Assembly (NCBI GenBank): GCA_902826605.1
Contig: CADEFM010000005.1
Location: 1 to 64,000 of the forward strand
Direction: 5' to 3'
Origin: an uncultured Acidobacteriota bacterium
GTDB lineage: Bacteria; Acidobacteriota; Terriglobia; Bryobacterales; Bryobacteraceae
DNA: 64,000 nt
Position numbers and translations under genes: made by a program. Under the pieces are notes generated by a model, which worked only from the letters and a program-made list of their open reading frames with translations, was not told where the DNA came from and ran no database searches. Of this stretch, positions 38,217 to 46,966 are shown piece after piece (the stretch's first letter is position 1; every line of letters begins with the position of its first letter).

Positions 38217-38591
38217 ATGGCTAAACTTCATACGATGAACCCCAACCGGGAGCGCCGCCGTCGGCGCCGCTTTCCTCTGCATTGCCGTGTGCAATTCGAA
38301 AAGCATGGACAGATTTTGGATGGAACTACCGTCAACATTAGCAGCAGTGGCTTCTATTGTCTCGCTCCTGAACCCCTTCAGACAGGCGATGTGATCCGGT
38401 GCGTAGTGGATTTGGTGCAAGAGCCACGAGTGGCTTTGCCTCGGAAAGTAAGCCTCAATTGCGAGGCTGTGGTCATTCGGAGTGAAGCGGTGGAGGGCGG
38501 TTACGGAGTCGCCTGCAGCATCCGCGCTTATTCAATGGCGCCCTTCGTGGCCCCGCGAACCGAGGCGCGGCTTTCGAACTATTACCAATGA
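38217..38591 (+). CDS. PilZ domain protein
   Basis: The 124-residue protein is a single PilZ domain, the cyclic-di-GMP receptor fold. An Arg cluster (ERRRRRRFPLHCRVQF) supplies the RxxxR motif, and NISSSGFYCL is the (D/N)xSxxG motif. It would couple c-di-GMP to exopolysaccharide output. An ATG at 38235 (MNPNRE) is an alternative start. The stop overlaps the DUF218 gene (ATGA). Confidence 0.9.
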   Translation: MAKLHTMNPNRERRRRRRFPLHCRVQFEKHGQILDGTTVNISSSGFYCLAPEPLQTGDVIRCVVDLVQEPRVALPRKVSLNCEAVVIRSEAVEGGYGVACSIRAYSMAPFVAPRTEARLSNYYQ

Positions 38592-39223
38592 AAGGCGGGC
38601 TTCCTGGGGGAGCGGCCTTGTTTGTCAAGCGTGCTGCGTGGATCGTGGCATTGGCGTGCTTGGCAGCATCCAGCCGTTTGTCTTACTACTACGCTAGGCC
38701 GCTCGCCACATCCAATACTCCTCGACCGAGCGATGTCATCGTGTTACTGTCACATGGACAAGTCGGCTCGGAATGGCTATCCCCAGTAGGAGCCCAAAGA
38801 ACCTTGGGCGCGCTGAAGCTGTATCGCGAGGGTTACGCGTCCGTGATCATCTCCAGCGGCAGCAATCCCTCACGAGATTGGGATCAAGCCGGTTTGCAGG
38901 CGAGTTGGCTTGGCAGGGCAGGCGTTCCTTCCAGCGCGGTTGTGGTGGAACGGGCATCCCGGCGAACACGTGGTTCGGCGGTGGAAGTCGCCCGAATCAT
39001 GCGCGAACGGGGCTGGCAGTCGCTTGTCGTCGTGGTATCGCAATTCGATGCACCGCGAGTGAAACTCGTCTTCCACAAAGTGGGCTTAATGCCGTCGTTT
39101 TTGGAAGTGCCCGAATCTGGACCGCCGCTCGATTGGTTCAGTGTCAGTTACCTAGCCGTTTTTTATCATGCCACTTACGAGTATCTGGGGTTGGCATATT
39201 ATTGGTCCCGCGGGTGGATTTGA
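38588..39223 (+). CDS. DUF218 (YdcF/SanA-like) membrane-anchored protein
   Basis: The 211-residue protein has an N-terminal membrane helix (about residues 12-30), then the DUF218 fold: DVIVLLSHGQ, TLGALKLYREGYASVIISSG, RTRGSAVEVARIMRERG and VVVVSQFDAPRVKLVF. The family, including E. coli ElyC and SanA, works at the envelope, in some cases on lipid-carrier sugar metabolism. The domain would face the periplasm. It is translationally coupled to PilZ. Confidence 0.82.
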   Translation: MKGGLPGGAALFVKRAAWIVALACLAASSRLSYYYARPLATSNTPRPSDVIVLLSHGQVGSEWLSPVGAQRTLGALKLYREGYASVIISSGSNPSRDWDQAGLQASWLGRAGVPSSAVVVERASRRTRGSAVEVARIMRERGWQSLVVVVSQFDAPRVKLVFHKVGLMPSFLEVPESGPPLDWFSVSYLAVFYHATYEYLGLAYYWSRGWI

Positions 39224-39514
39224 CGGACAACAACTTGCCGGATAGTTGCAAATGCCCACTAAGCCATTGATTCTTTCCTAATCCGTAGGACTTTTCGGTG
39301 CACAGCTATTCAAGTGAGTATTTTGGATTCATTGAGTTAGAAAGCCATGACCGTCTTTAGCTTTTGGCGAATGACGTGCACCCTTGGAGAGACATGTTGC
39401 GGCACGGTCTAGATCACATTGTATTGCGAGGCGTTTCCATAATTTTTGATCTGGCCGTCTTTGTTTTGAAGAGACTTCGCCGCTCACCGGCGGCCCCCAC
39501 ATCAGCGCCCCGTT
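39224..39514 (+). other. 291-base upstream region of the polysaccharide deacetylase
   Basis: No gene is evident. The gap holds a strong sigma-54-like element at 39365, and a GG-N10-GC string (CGGACAACAACTTGCC) across the end of the DUF218 gene at 39223-39238 that starts with C instead of T. The bases before the ATG at 39515 lack a clear Shine-Dalgarno. Confidence 0.45.
39365..39380 (+). promoter_or_regulatory. Candidate sigma-54 promoter before the polysaccharide deacetylase
   Basis: TGGCGAATGACGTGCA matches TGGC at -24 and TGCA at -12 with exact GG-N10-GC spacing. It lies 135 bases before the deacetylase start at 39515, on the same strand. Confidence 0.55.
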
Positions 39515-40381
39515 ATGTTGAACGTCCTCAGTATTGATCTTGAGGAGTACTTTCACCCTACCGAAGTCCAGAGTGAGGTGAATCCTAGCCAATGGTCATC
39601 ACTGCCTTCGCGCATCGAACATTCCACCAGAGTTGTCCTTGATCTGCTAGATCGTTCGGAGGTCAAAGCTACATTCTTCGTGCTCGGTTGGGTGGCCCGC
39701 AATCATCCTGCCGTGGTGCGGGAGATAGCCTCGCGAGGTCATGACATCGGATGCCATAGTTACCGGCACGAACTCGTTTATGCTCTCAGCCCTGACGAAT
39801 TCCGGGCCGACACGCAACTGGCCGTCAAGACCATAGAAGATGCCTGCGGAGTGACCCCGCGTTCCTATCGAGCTCCCAGCTATTCCATTACGAGCGAATC
39901 GTTATGGGCCCTCGATATTTTGGCGGAATGCGGTTTTACTCGCGATTCGAGCATTTACCCCATAGCTCATGATCGCTACGGAATTCCTGGATTCGGACGC
40001 CACGCGCAGATGATGCAGACGCAATCCGGATCAATTTTAGAGGTTCCAATCGCTACGGTTCAGCTTTCTCCAACAAGAGTGGCGCCCGTAGGCGGCGGAG
40101 CTTATTTGCGGCTCTTTCCATACCGTTATACGGCAGCCGGAATTCGCCAAATCAATGTCACGGATCAGCAACCGGCTTGCATTTACTTCCATCCTTGGGA
40201 ACTCGATCCCGACCTACCCCGATTGGCCTCTGGAATAGTCTCTCGCCTGCGCACGTACTCCGGCTTGTCTTCGGTTGGTTCAAAGATCGAACGGCTCGTC
40301 AACGATTTCCGCTTTTCGACTCTCGCGGACGTGTATCCGCTGTGCGAGGGCAAAGCTATACCAGCAGAGATCTGCGTATAA
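39515..40381 (+). CDS. XrtA-system-type polysaccharide deacetylase
   Basis: The 288-residue enzyme has a NodB fold with the catalytic Asp in LSIDLEEYFHP, the metal HxxxH in GCHSYRHELVY and RAPSYSI, then a C-terminal DUF3473 part (PACIYFHPWELDPDLPRL). The DLEEYFH start and DUF3473 end are typical of deacetylases in exosortase/PEP-CTERM exopolysaccharide loci. No exosortase gene is in this window. It would de-N-acetylate a glycan. No signal peptide is seen, so it acts in the cytoplasm or is exported otherwise. Confidence 0.88.
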   Translation: MLNVLSIDLEEYFHPTEVQSEVNPSQWSSLPSRIEHSTRVVLDLLDRSEVKATFFVLGWVARNHPAVVREIASRGHDIGCHSYRHELVYALSPDEFRADTQLAVKTIEDACGVTPRSYRAPSYSITSESLWALDILAECGFTRDSSIYPIAHDRYGIPGFGRHAQMMQTQSGSILEVPIATVQLSPTRVAPVGGGAYLRLFPYRYTAAGIRQINVTDQQPACIYFHPWELDPDLPRLASGIVSRLRTYSGLSSVGSKIERLVNDFRFSTLADVYPLCEGKAIPAEICV

Positions 40382-40434
40382 ACCCGGTACTGCGCGTACT
40401 ATACATTCTCCGCCAAACCCATACATTGCGCGTG

Positions 40435-40450
40435 TGGCCAGTAGATTGCA
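40435..40450 (+). promoter_or_regulatory. Strong sigma-54 promoter before the glycosyltransferase gene
   Basis: TGGCCAGTAGATTGCA has TGGC and TTGCA with exact GG-N10-GC spacing, the best match in the window to TGGCACG-N4-TTGCA. The predicted transcription start, about 40461, leaves a short leader containing AGAGGAA immediately before the TTG start at 40476. Confidence 0.75.
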
Positions 40451-40475
40451 CCTTAGGCATTAAAGAGGAACAAGA

Positions 40476-42125
40476 TTGAAGCCTGCCCCACGTGTTTCGG
40501 AGCAAACTCTTGTCGCTACCCAGCCGGGGAACAAACTTGTCGACTCACGCAATGGGCGGCGTGATCTTCGAATTCTGATTCCGTGGGTTCTTGCGCTCAT
40601 CTTTTGTCTTTGGTCCCTGCGAACGATCGGTGCGAACAATGTAGTAGATACGGACGCAGCCCGTCATGCGATGAACGGCGCTTTCCTTAGAGATAGCGTC
40701 GCCAGCGGCAATCTATCGAGACTGGTCGCTTACGGACGTGAATACTATGGCCGCTACCCCGCGTTGTCTCTCCCGTATCATCCCCCTCTATTCCCGGCCC
40801 TGGAAGCACTATTTTTCGGATTTCTAGGGGTCAATTTCGTGGCGGCGCGCGCGCTGGTGACACTGTCGGTCGTGATCAGCGTCCTGCTGCTATACAGCCT
40901 CATCCTGAAGACGATCGGATCGCATTGGGTAGCGGTATTCTCCGTCACTACGTTTATGCTGTGGCGGCACTCGCAAAACGTCGCCAGCGATGTGATGTTG
41001 GAATTCCCGTGCATGATGTTCCTCCTGGGGGCGCTGCATTGCCTGATTCCTTTCGAGGAACGGCGATGGTTTCGAAAAGCGATAGGGTTTGCCCTGCTCA
41101 GCTCCGCCGCTTTGTGGTCGAAGCAGCACGCGCTTTTTTTGGGAATGATTCCGTTCGTTCTGGTCATTTTGCAGCGCCGATGGCCGCTTCTCACAAGCCT
41201 GCGGCTGTGGATCCCCGCTATGATTTTCGGCGCTGCCGCAGCCCTGCTGGCCGCGCTGTCACTACCGTTTGGAAGTACCGGCGTAAGTCAGTTAGTGGAC
41301 GATGTCGATGTCAGCTGGTTTAAGGCTGTTCCCTGGCATAATCTGCTTTTTTATGTGGGGAACCTTCCTAGATCGGTTGGATGGGTACCCGTCGGGCTAT
41401 TGGCCGCCACACTGCTGCTGTGGTCATTGCGGCGGTTTCGGCGGGACCCCAGGCATGATCTCTACATTGCTTGGGCGGTGAGCTCATTCTTTCTTCTGCT
41501 CATTCTGGGGCCTTACGAGGACCGCTACCTGTTTTTCGTCTATCCACCTCTGCTGGTCATTGCGTATAGCGTCATTGAAAGCGCTTCCGGTCGACTTCTC
41601 ACCGAGCGGTTTGCTTTCATCCCTGGGTTGACGGTGGCGCTTATTTGCGCGGCCATAGGCATTCAGCTTCCCGGATCCTATCTAACAGGTCCTTCGGAGG
41701 CCGCCGCCGCGCTGGTGGACGCCACACCGCACCGCATATTGTATTGTGGAAGCGCCGACGGCAATTTCATCTTCGCTGTGCGGGCGCTCGACAAGGGCGT
41801 CAAGACGGTGGTGTTAAGCGGTGAAAAACTACTGTGGGAAAGCAAATATTCCGCAAAAACACTGGAGGAACTGGCGACTCGCTATCGCATTGACAGAGTA
41901 GTGACGGAACACACGCCCCGCAGGCAGCTATGCAACGGGCTGGATCCGAGTTCTTTGTCCACGATGGATAAAAAGAAGGAGATCCCTATGACTTCTTCGC
42001 TCGCACGTTTTGATGGCGGCAAGCTAACAATCTACCATTTCAACGGGATTCAGCAGGACTCGAATGAACAGACCTTGAAGATGGAAGTCCCCAAAATTGG
42101 TTCGAGCGTTGATATAAAGTTCTAA
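40476..42125 (+). CDS. Membrane glycosyltransferase, GT39/GT83 (ArnT-like)
   Basis: The 549-residue protein has roughly ten membrane helices. The first periplasmic loop carries NNVVDTDAARHAMNGAFLRD with the acidic residue used for catalysis, and YPALSLPYHPPLFPALEALF is typical of the dolichyl/undecaprenyl-phosphate-sugar transferases. Its C-terminal 140 residues are soluble. It likely transfers a sugar from a polyprenyl carrier to an envelope acceptor. The TTG start is set by AGAGGAA and by the sigma-54 element. It ends convergent with the sulfatase gene. Confidence 0.85.
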   Translation: MKPAPRVSEQTLVATQPGNKLVDSRNGRRDLRILIPWVLALIFCLWSLRTIGANNVVDTDAARHAMNGAFLRDSVASGNLSRLVAYGREYYGRYPALSLPYHPPLFPALEALFFGFLGVNFVAARALVTLSVVISVLLLYSLILKTIGSHWVAVFSVTTFMLWRHSQNVASDVMLEFPCMMFLLGALHCLIPFEERRWFRKAIGFALLSSAALWSKQHALFLGMIPFVLVILQRRWPLLTSLRLWIPAMIFGAAAALLAALSLPFGSTGVSQLVDDVDVSWFKAVPWHNLLFYVGNLPRSVGWVPVGLLAATLLLWSLRRFRRDPRHDLYIAWAVSSFFLLLILGPYEDRYLFFVYPPLLVIAYSVIESASGRLLTERFAFIPGLTVALICAAIGIQLPGSYLTGPSEAAAALVDATPHRILYCGSADGNFIFAVRALDKGVKTVVLSGEKLLWESKYSAKTLEELATRYRIDRVVTEHTPRRQLCNGLDPSSLSTMDKKKEIPMTSSLARFDGGKLTIYHFNGIQQDSNEQTLKMEVPKIGSSVDIKF

Positions 42126-42161
42126 GACGGCCTTCGCGGGCAGATCCAATTCGGCTTCTTG

Positions 42162-44315
42162 TTACTGCACGTAACCAAGTGATTTCAACCGCTGGATGTT
42201 GCCCCGCCCAGATGCCGCCTGAGCTTGTGCGGGTGGGGCTACGGCTTTTATCCATGCCGTCAGTTGCTGGGATAGGTCGGTGGCAACGCCCTTGGTGGTG
42301 GCCTCCAGATTGGTCCGTTCGTCTGGATCCAAGGCTAAGTCGTATAATTCGCGCTTGCCTGTTGTGGATAAGATCAGCTTCATGGTCCCGGATATAATCG
42401 CGCTTTCGGTCCGGTTGAAACGTTTATTCCAGTCCACGAACATGGCGTTGCGAAACGATTCGCTCATCACGGTCCGTGAGCGGCCGGCGGTGGGCTGGCG
42501 AACGTCAATACCCTGAATTCCTTGGGGAAGCGGTAGCCCGGCCACACTCAGAATCGTGGGCAGCAGATCGACATGGCTCACTGTTTCTTCCACCCTGCGC
42601 CCTTCGTGAGACTGCGGAAACTTGATCATCAGAGGCACGGAGATCTGGTCCTGGTATACCGAAACGGAGTGTTCCATCAGGTCTCGCTCTCCAAATGCTT
42701 CGCCGTGGTCGGAGGTGATGACGATCAGGGTGTTCTCATAAACCCCCAATTTCTTAAGCTGCAGGATTAACTGACCCACCTGGTCATCCAAATACGCCAT
42801 GCTGCCGTCATACAGTGCGAGCATGGATTCGCGTTCGTGTAGCGATAGGTGGCGTTTCTGCCTCATCACGTCCTTGACCGTCGCGTAATAGCTTTGACTG
42901 GTCATCCGCGGATCGCGGCCGGGAAAGCGATCCTTAAAAGGGGCGGGAGGCATGCGGGGAGCATGAGTATCCATGTAGTTGACAAATAGGAAGAAGGGAT
43001 TCTTTTGTTGTGCCAATTCCTGCAACATGGGAAATACTTCGCTATTGATTTCACCCGCGGAACGGCACAGCCTGTCGAACTGTTCCATGGGCAGCAGCAA
43101 GTCCGCTGCGCGCCGTACGGCATTGCGCAAATAAAATGTGTCGTTGGGATCGAATAATTGCACCGGTGCGCGGTAATCGTACCTCTGGAAGCCGCGCTGA
43201 AAGCCGAACAAGGGATGCAGGTACGCGTAGTTCGCCACCACGCCTGCCGATGCATATCCATTTGCCGAAAGTAGCTCGGCTAAGGTGGGCACATTCGGCA
43301 TGGCTTGCCCCAGCGGCTGACTCGGCTGGTAATGTGCCCCATGGCGGCGTGGATATTGCCCCGTGAACATGGAAGCATGCGATGCCAACGTCATGTCTGC
43401 CACCGAGATGGCATGGTCGTACACGGATGCATCTTGGGCAAATGTCTGGAGATTAGGGGTCGTCGCGCGCTCATAGCCATACACTGACATATGGTCAGCG
43501 CGCACCGTGTCCAGCGAAACAAACAACACATTCGGACGCGCCGCGGCTGCTGCGGAACTCTGCGGCAAGGCTGGTGGCGCATCACGGTTAAAAGCCACTC
43601 CGAGTGCCGCTCCCATTAACGCAAGGCCCAAGAAGGTCATCATGAATTGGGGGCGTGGAAACAACCCTTGTTGAGAGCCGATGCGTTTGGAAATGCGGGC
43701 GCCCAGATTTGCCGCGAGGGCAATCAAGCAGATTGCCACTAATAATGCGGCCCACTTCGCGGCTGCGGAGGAGGGCAGAAAAGTGCCCTCATTCCACGGC
43801 GTGTCGGGGGGGAACAGCGTTCTCCGGAGCCAGGGAGCAACTAGAAGAAGAAGGCTCGCGGTGAAAGGACCTCCGAGGAACCCAAAACGCCGTTCCCAGG
43901 ATGGGGACCAGATCATGATCCCGGAGTTGACTGCCAAGAGAAATCCAATAGCCGCCCCCAGCAGATCGGATCGTTGAAGTTCGGGCTGCAACAGCAGGTT
44001 CACTGAGAACGCAAGCGAGAGGAAGCCCACTGCCGCTGAGCTGAAAGTGGTTCGGCTGATGCGGCCATGGAAGAGCTTCAAAATCAGTGAGGCCGCTAAA
44101 CCGATAATAGCCCCGACGCCGGCGAACGCAGCAAAGAGGACTGCCGTACCCTGCCAAAACCATGGCATCAGCACAGAGTCTCGGCCCGTAAGCAGAGGCC
44201 ACAAGCCGGATGCGAAAGTCTCAATGATGGCGTAGGCGCACCATGCTAGGGCCCCGTGAAAGGTACCAGCTAAGAGGAGTCTAGGCGTAGACGCTGATTG
44301 CTCTGGCAAACTCAT
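42162..44315 (-). CDS. Membrane sulfatase-like (alkaline phosphatase superfamily) protein 1
   Basis: The 717-residue protein has about seven N-terminal membrane helices (residues 10-240), then an extracytoplasmic catalytic domain. Metal and nucleophile motifs are NVLFVSLDTVRADHMSVYGY and ADMTLASHASMFTGQYPRR; ITSDHGEAFGE follows. A Thr stands at the nucleophile position in place of the C/S-x-P-x-R formylglycine signature, so a true sulfatase activity is doubtful; phosphotransfer or phosphodiester hydrolysis fits better. The C-terminus is RGNIQRLKSLGYVQ, shared with two paralogues in this window. Confidence 0.87.
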   Translation of the reverse strand: MSLPEQSASTPRLLLAGTFHGALAWCAYAIIETFASGLWPLLTGRDSVLMPWFWQGTAVLFAAFAGVGAIIGLAASLILKLFHGRISRTTFSSAAVGFLSLAFSVNLLLQPELQRSDLLGAAIGFLLAVNSGIMIWSPSWERRFGFLGGPFTASLLLLVAPWLRRTLFPPDTPWNEGTFLPSSAAAKWAALLVAICLIALAANLGARISKRIGSQQGLFPRPQFMMTFLGLALMGAALGVAFNRDAPPALPQSSAAAAARPNVLFVSLDTVRADHMSVYGYERATTPNLQTFAQDASVYDHAISVADMTLASHASMFTGQYPRRHGAHYQPSQPLGQAMPNVPTLAELLSANGYASAGVVANYAYLHPLFGFQRGFQRYDYRAPVQLFDPNDTFYLRNAVRRAADLLLPMEQFDRLCRSAGEINSEVFPMLQELAQQKNPFFLFVNYMDTHAPRMPPAPFKDRFPGRDPRMTSQSYYATVKDVMRQKRHLSLHERESMLALYDGSMAYLDDQVGQLILQLKKLGVYENTLIVITSDHGEAFGERDLMEHSVSVYQDQISVPLMIKFPQSHEGRRVEETVSHVDLLPTILSVAGLPLPQGIQGIDVRQPTAGRSRTVMSESFRNAMFVDWNKRFNRTESAIISGTMKLILSTTGKRELYDLALDPDERTNLEATTKGVATDLSQQLTAWIKAVAPPAQAQAASGRGNIQRLKSLGYVQ

Positions 44316-44330
44316 GGGTATGGGTCTACC

Positions 44331-44346
44331 TGCACGGTGTCTTCCA
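44331..44346 (-). promoter_or_regulatory. Possible sigma-54 element before sulfatase-like protein 1
   Basis: Minus-strand TGGAAGACACCGTGCA has GG-N10-GC and TGCA. The predicted start would leave only about five bases before the ATG at 44315, so the site is doubtful, but it faces the strong element at 44377 across the same short divergent gap. Confidence 0.3.
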
Positions 44347-44376
44347 AACTCCCTTGCTCGGATAAGGCATGAAAGT

Positions 44377-44392
44377 TGGTTGTCGGCTTGCA
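44377..44392 (+). promoter_or_regulatory. Sigma-54 promoter before the DUF2029 glycosyltransferase
   Basis: TGGTTGTCGGCTTGCA has GG-N10-GC with a complete TTGCA at -12. The predicted transcription start, about 44403, lies 18 bases before the ATG at 44421. The element would sit inside the gene if translation began at the TTG at 44376, which argues for the ATG. Confidence 0.6.
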
Positions 44393-44420
44393 GTCAGAAC
44401 TTGCCTATAACTTCTCTTAC

Positions 44421-45734
44421 ATGCCGCAACTTGTTGAAAAAAGACTAGCCAAACCCGTCGCTGAATGGAGACGGTTGTTGGTATTTGCGATTGCAGGTGT
44501 ACTTCTGGGTGCCGCCTTAGCTTTGGCTTCTTACACCTTTGTTGGCAAAGGATGGCTCCCGCCGGAGGCGGCCGGAACAGGCGTAGGAGCCACGCGCGAC
44601 TTCCTGGCCCTGAAGCAGGGTACCGATTCCTGGATGCCGATGCTGCGCGCGGCACGAGTTTATGAGACGGGCCAGCCCATCTATGAGTCCATATTTTTTA
44701 AAGAACGGGTGAAATTTCAATATCCTCTTACATCTTTGCTGCCTCTCATTGCTTTAAGGAAGGGTGGAGTCAGCGAGGAAGCCTTCTTGAGCATAGTGCG
44801 GTTTGGGTCATGGCTGGCGGTATGGGCGACCATCGGCGTGAGTATCGCGATCTTTTTCGCGGCACGGCGTGCGGCTCCCAACGTGGACTCGCCGGATGCC
44901 GCCGGTGAATGGTTAGCCGGACTGGCACTGGTGATCGCGGGATTAAATTTCTATCCGTTGCTCAAGGGTTTCGCGCTCGGCCAGATCCAGACGTTTTTGA
45001 CCCTGTTTTTTGCATTGGCTTGCTATTGTTGGGTGCGGGGCCAACAACGGATGGCTGGAGCGTTGATCGGGTTCATGATTCTAGTAAAGCCGCACTATGC
45101 GGTCCTCGGATTATGGTTTGTGGTTCGCAGGCGATTTGGAGCGTTGTGGGCGGCTCTGACGGTAGTGGGCGCTGCATTAGCCGTGGCGACGGCGGTGTTC
45201 GGCTGGAGCGAGCAGATCAAATATTTGGATGTGATCCGCGAGGCGTCCCGCGGCTACGCCTATTACCCCAATCTCTCGTTTAACGGCTTGATCAATCGCC
45301 TCCTCTTTAACGGATCCAATTTGATTTTCGATCCGATTCAATTCCCTCCCTATCATCCGGTGGTCAACGCCGTGACCGTGCTGGCAAGCATCGCGTTCAT
45401 TGGGGCGGCCCTATTTTATCCGCGGACGCGCGAGCAACGCGGCGGTATCGCCGATTTTTGCGCCGTCTCGGTGGCTGTTACCGCCGCCTCTCCCATGGCT
45501 TGGGAGCATCACTACGCTATCTTATTCCCCGTGTTCGCCGTGCTGATGGCGGTGCGTCACGCACCCAGGAGCGCGATTGGCATGCTGGTCGCGTACCTGC
45601 TTGTCGCGAGCGCTTGGACGCCGTTCAATGTATTTGCGGCGATTCCGGTGCTAAACGTCCTGCAATCGGTTTTTCTTGCCGGTGTGCTGACGACTCTTGT
45701 ATTGTTGTGGAAACGACAGACGGTGGAAACCTAA
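44421..45734 (+). CDS. Membrane glycosyltransferase, DUF2029/GT87 type
   Basis: From the ATG at 44421 the product is 437 residues with about ten membrane helices. The GT87 pattern is seen in ALALASYTFVGKG, DFLALKQGTDSWMPMLRAAR (catalytic acidic residue), GFALGQIQTFLTLFFALA and MILVKPHYAVLGLW. Such enzymes use polyprenyl-phosphate sugars, often mannose, on the periplasmic side. A TTG start at 44376 is possible but would overlap the sigma-54 element. The stop codon overlaps that of the convergent GT4 gene. Confidence 0.85.
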   Translation: MPQLVEKRLAKPVAEWRRLLVFAIAGVLLGAALALASYTFVGKGWLPPEAAGTGVGATRDFLALKQGTDSWMPMLRAARVYETGQPIYESIFFKERVKFQYPLTSLLPLIALRKGGVSEEAFLSIVRFGSWLAVWATIGVSIAIFFAARRAAPNVDSPDAAGEWLAGLALVIAGLNFYPLLKGFALGQIQTFLTLFFALACYCWVRGQQRMAGALIGFMILVKPHYAVLGLWFVVRRRFGALWAALTVVGAALAVATAVFGWSEQIKYLDVIREASRGYAYYPNLSFNGLINRLLFNGSNLIFDPIQFPPYHPVVNAVTVLASIAFIGAALFYPRTREQRGGIADFCAVSVAVTAASPMAWEHHYAILFPVFAVLMAVRHAPRSAIGMLVAYLLVASAWTPFNVFAAIPVLNVLQSVFLAGVLTTLVLLWKRQTVET

Positions 45735-46966
45735 ACGGCCCCATGCGGTTGGAGTGCCGCAGAGGAATTTTCCAGGCACTGAAAATACAAATCCAAATGG
45801 GCTTCGCGCGTCCAGTAGCGAAGGAACGCCTGATATCCCTTCTCGCCTAGCTCATCCCGTACGTGTTTGGACTCGCGGATGGTCCGCATGGCGTCGAGCA
45901 ATTCCTGGTCCGTGCGATATACAAATCCGCCGCCGCTGTCCTGGATCACCTCCGGCAACGCTCCCAGATCGCGCGCGATGACTGGGGTCTTGCGTGCGAA
46001 GGCTTCAATGTTAATCATGCCGAATGTCTCGTAAGTGATCGACGGAATCAGGCAGCCGATTGTGTGGTAGTAGAGTGCGCCTAGTTTGGCTTGAGGGAGT
46101 GCGCCTGTGAACTTGATTCGCGGATTCGACGCAGCCATCGCCTTCAGTTCGTTCTCATAGGTTCCCGTGCCTGCAATGATCAAATCCACGTCAATATCAT
46201 GCTCGCGCCAAAGTTGGATCAGGGTTTGCACGCCTTTGATGAGTTCCAGCCGTCCGACAAACAGGAAATACGGTTCTTTCTGGGGTGGCGGACCTGGATT
46301 CTGCCAATCCTGGTCGGCGCGATCGATGAAGTACGGCAGATGATGCACTTTCTCTGGAAATCCCCGGTCTCGATGCATGGCCGCCGTAAACCGGCTGGGG
46401 GAAACAAAGCGGTCCACGTGCTTCGCCGCATCCGCCATCAATCCGGTGTAGCGCCACCACTGCGGTGGACGCTTCCCGTGGACGGTGCAGCGCAGGCAAT
46501 CCGGCTTTTCACAAGGCTCCCGATTCATCTTCCACAATACATGCAACGGGCATATAAGCCAGTGGTCGTGCGTAGTGGCGATCTTCACTGTCCCGGGCTG
46601 CACCGGAATTTCGAAAATGCGGGGGCCTAACAACGATATGTTGTGGAAGTGAACGACATCATAAGTACGCTCTCGCAGCAATTGCTCGACTCGTCCTAGC
46701 TTGAGCCACGGAGAGCCAGTCTGGTGCGTTAGCAGAGGCCCTACCCACCCGAACCCACTGCGCAATTCGTGGCGATGCACGCTGGGATGCTCGGCGAAAG
46801 CGATGGGCGGCGGCGACGGATGCAGCAAATGATAGGAATCGACACAATGCACCACGTCGACGTGATGGCCGGCATCGCCCAGCGCGTGAGCCAAGCGATA
46901 AATGTACATCGCGTCTCCGCCGAAGCTGTAAGGCGGGTAAAACGTAGTGAGATGCAGAAAATTCAT
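45731..46966 (-). CDS. Glycosyltransferase family 4
   Basis: The 411-residue enzyme starts MNFLHLTTFYPPYSFGGDAM, a GT-B N-terminal motif, and has FLFVGRLELIKGVQTLIQLW and the donor-site EX7E region in CLIPSITYETFGMINIEAFA. A cysteine-rich insert (CEKPDCLRCTVHGKRP) near residue 160 may bind metal. The ATG overlaps the preceding membrane transferase stop (ATGA); an open frame further upstream is inside that gene. It is the last gene of the long minus-strand block. Confidence 0.88.
   Translation of the reverse strand: MNFLHLTTFYPPYSFGGDAMYIYRLAHALGDAGHHVDVVHCVDSYHLLHPSPPPIAFAEHPSVHRHELRSGFGWVGPLLTHQTGSPWLKLGRVEQLLRERTYDVVHFHNISLLGPRIFEIPVQPGTVKIATTHDHWLICPLHVLWKMNREPCEKPDCLRCTVHGKRPPQWWRYTGLMADAAKHVDRFVSPSRFTAAMHRDRGFPEKVHHLPYFIDRADQDWQNPGPPPQKEPYFLFVGRLELIKGVQTLIQLWREHDIDVDLIIAGTGTYENELKAMAASNPRIKFTGALPQAKLGALYYHTIGCLIPSITYETFGMINIEAFARKTPVIARDLGALPEVIQDSGGGFVYRTDQELLDAMRTIRESKHVRDELGEKGYQAFLRYWTREAHLDLYFQCLENSSAALQPHGAV

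Noticed and set aside
34293..45734. Exosortase/PEP-CTERM sorting system in this window
   Set aside because: XrtA-type companions (deacetylase, export protein, sigma-54 regulator) are present, but no exosortase or PEP-CTERM-tailed protein was found.
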